Source: JACVCS01 sp038328575
GTDB taxonomy: Bacteria; Planctomycetota; Phycisphaerae; Phycisphaerales; UBA1924
DNA length: 7,088 bases
Direction of reading: 5' to 3'
NCBI GenBank assembly: GCA_038328575.1
Contig: JBBQMD010000092.1
Span: 1-7,088, forward strand
Below the pieces are notes generated by a model. It worked only from the letters and a program-made list of their open reading frames with translations. It ran no database searches and was not told the DNA's origin. This document shows positions 6,453-7,088 of this stretch, in pieces (positions within the stretch are counted from its first letter, which is position 1; each line of letters opens with the position of its first letter). The position numbers and the translations under genes were made by a program.

Positions 6453-7088
6453 ATGTACTCGGCCGAGCCCGACGGCACCGTCGAAACCACCGACCCCTGG
6501 TTCATCTTCATCTACAACGACCGCTGGCAGAAGTTGGGGGGTGGGGCACGTTCCGGGCCGTGGTCACCAGCGGCACAAACGTGCGTGATTGGGGCGGCAG
6601 CCTGCCCGCGATCGACGCATACCCGAAGGAGCTCCAGATCCACCACCGCGCCGGCAAGGGCGGCTACGGCTCCAGTTCGTACATCGACTCGATGCCCCTC
6701 CGCGAGAAAGACACCCGCGACTCCGGCGACGCGATCCAGCCCCCCTACGCCGCGGCAGATTCCACCCGCGATCAGACCCTCTACTATGTGCAGAACTGGA
6801 GGGCCGACGTGGTGGCGTTGATGAACGAGAACGGTCGAGCGGTGGAGCATGTGCGGTATACGGCGTTCGGATCGCCGCGCCGGTTCCTCACCAGCTCGAT
6901 CGACATCGCGTATGACGACGGCGACCTGGTGCCGCCGCTGGGCTCGCCGAACGCCGCCCTGCGCAACAACGGGTGTGTCCCACTGATCCGGCTCTGCGGA
7001 TCAGTGCTCGTAAATCGCCGCACGTCCCAGCACACTGATCCGCAGAGCCGGATCAGTGGCACGAAGGCGATCAATGCCACGCACCCGT
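6453..7088 (+). pseudogene. RHS/YD-repeat core fragment, 5'-truncated and frameshifted, running off the window
   Basis: Two reading frames together resemble the C-terminal core of planctomycete RHS (YD-repeat) proteins, large secreted or cell-surface proteins with a beta-shell of YD repeats. The first frame (6453-6539) encodes FIFIYNDRWQKLGG. The second (from 6542) continues the same protein: WGTFRAV, a GKGGYGSSSYIDS segment, LYYVQNWRADVVALMNENG (about 6779-6838), YTAFGSP (6857-6877), an acidic YDDGD segment, and RNNG ending at 6973. The switch occurs in a run of six G (6536-6541) and needs one extra base or two fewer to restore one frame. Read alone, the first frame stops at 6821. No signal peptide, upstream YD repeats or ribosome binding site precede 6453, so the 5' part is missing. 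After 6973 the frame stays open to the window end, but it reads through the inverted-repeat element and no longer looks like an RHS protein. Family assignment is fairly confident; non-functionality is inferred, and a sequencing error in the G-run would explain the shift but not the missing front. Confidence 0.7.
6980..7059. repeat. Inverted pair of hairpins, REP/BIME-like (27-bp perfect arms)
   Basis: Bases 6980-7006 and 7033-7059 are exact reverse complements, separated by a 26-nt spacer. Each arm is also a hairpin in itself: CACTGATCCG and CGGATCAGTG around a 6-nt loop (GCTCTG in the left arm, CAGAGC in the right). The pair can therefore fold as two small stem-loops or one long one. The hexamer GTCCCA occurs near both hairpins, overlapping the left one at 6977 and shortly before the right one at 7024. 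There is no U-run after either stem, which argues against an ordinary terminator. Structure is seen directly; calling it REP/BIME-like is by analogy of architecture, and no transposase is visible in the window. Confidence 0.85.

Noticed and set aside
6980..7059. Rho-independent terminator
   Set aside because: The stems are strong but there is no U-tract on either side, and the doublet symmetry fits a dispersed repeat better.

Overview
GC-rich bacterial DNA. The dnaE-type polymerase and the RHS/YD-repeat fragment both resemble planctomycete proteins, most closely the Phycisphaerae kind. This assignment comes from remembered family motifs, not from a search, so treat it as probable.

Layout: (1) 1-100, the dnaE leader, with a four-copy 8-bp tandem repeat (18-49) and a plausible ribosome binding site. 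(2) 101-4192 (+), a complete dnaE for the replicative DNA polymerase III alpha subunit. It carries two non-family insertions, one of which is an in-frame repeat element containing an inverted copy of the leader repeat. (3) 4193-4391, the gap between convergent genes, mostly filled by a 17-copy 7-bp tandem array (4222-4340). (4) 4392-4925 (-), a small lipoprotein with a LEA14-like domain. (5) 5003-6325 (-), kbl, glycine C-acetyltransferase (2-amino-3-ketobutyrate CoA ligase). (6) 6326-6452, the kbl leader. (7) 6453 to the window end (+), a 5'-truncated and frameshifted RHS-core remnant, whose recognisable homology ends where a REP-like inverted pair of hairpins (6980-7059) begins.

The genes do not form one pathway. 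dnaE is a housekeeping replication gene. kbl (threonine catabolism / glycine metabolism) lies 77 bp upstream of the lipoprotein gene on the same strand and may be co-transcribed with it, but no functional link is visible. The most noteworthy content is repetitive: three unrelated short-repeat families in 7 kb, one of them translated inside an essential polymerase. I saw no defence system, CRISPR array, RNA gene, transposase or phage gene, and no evidence for a wholly new system.
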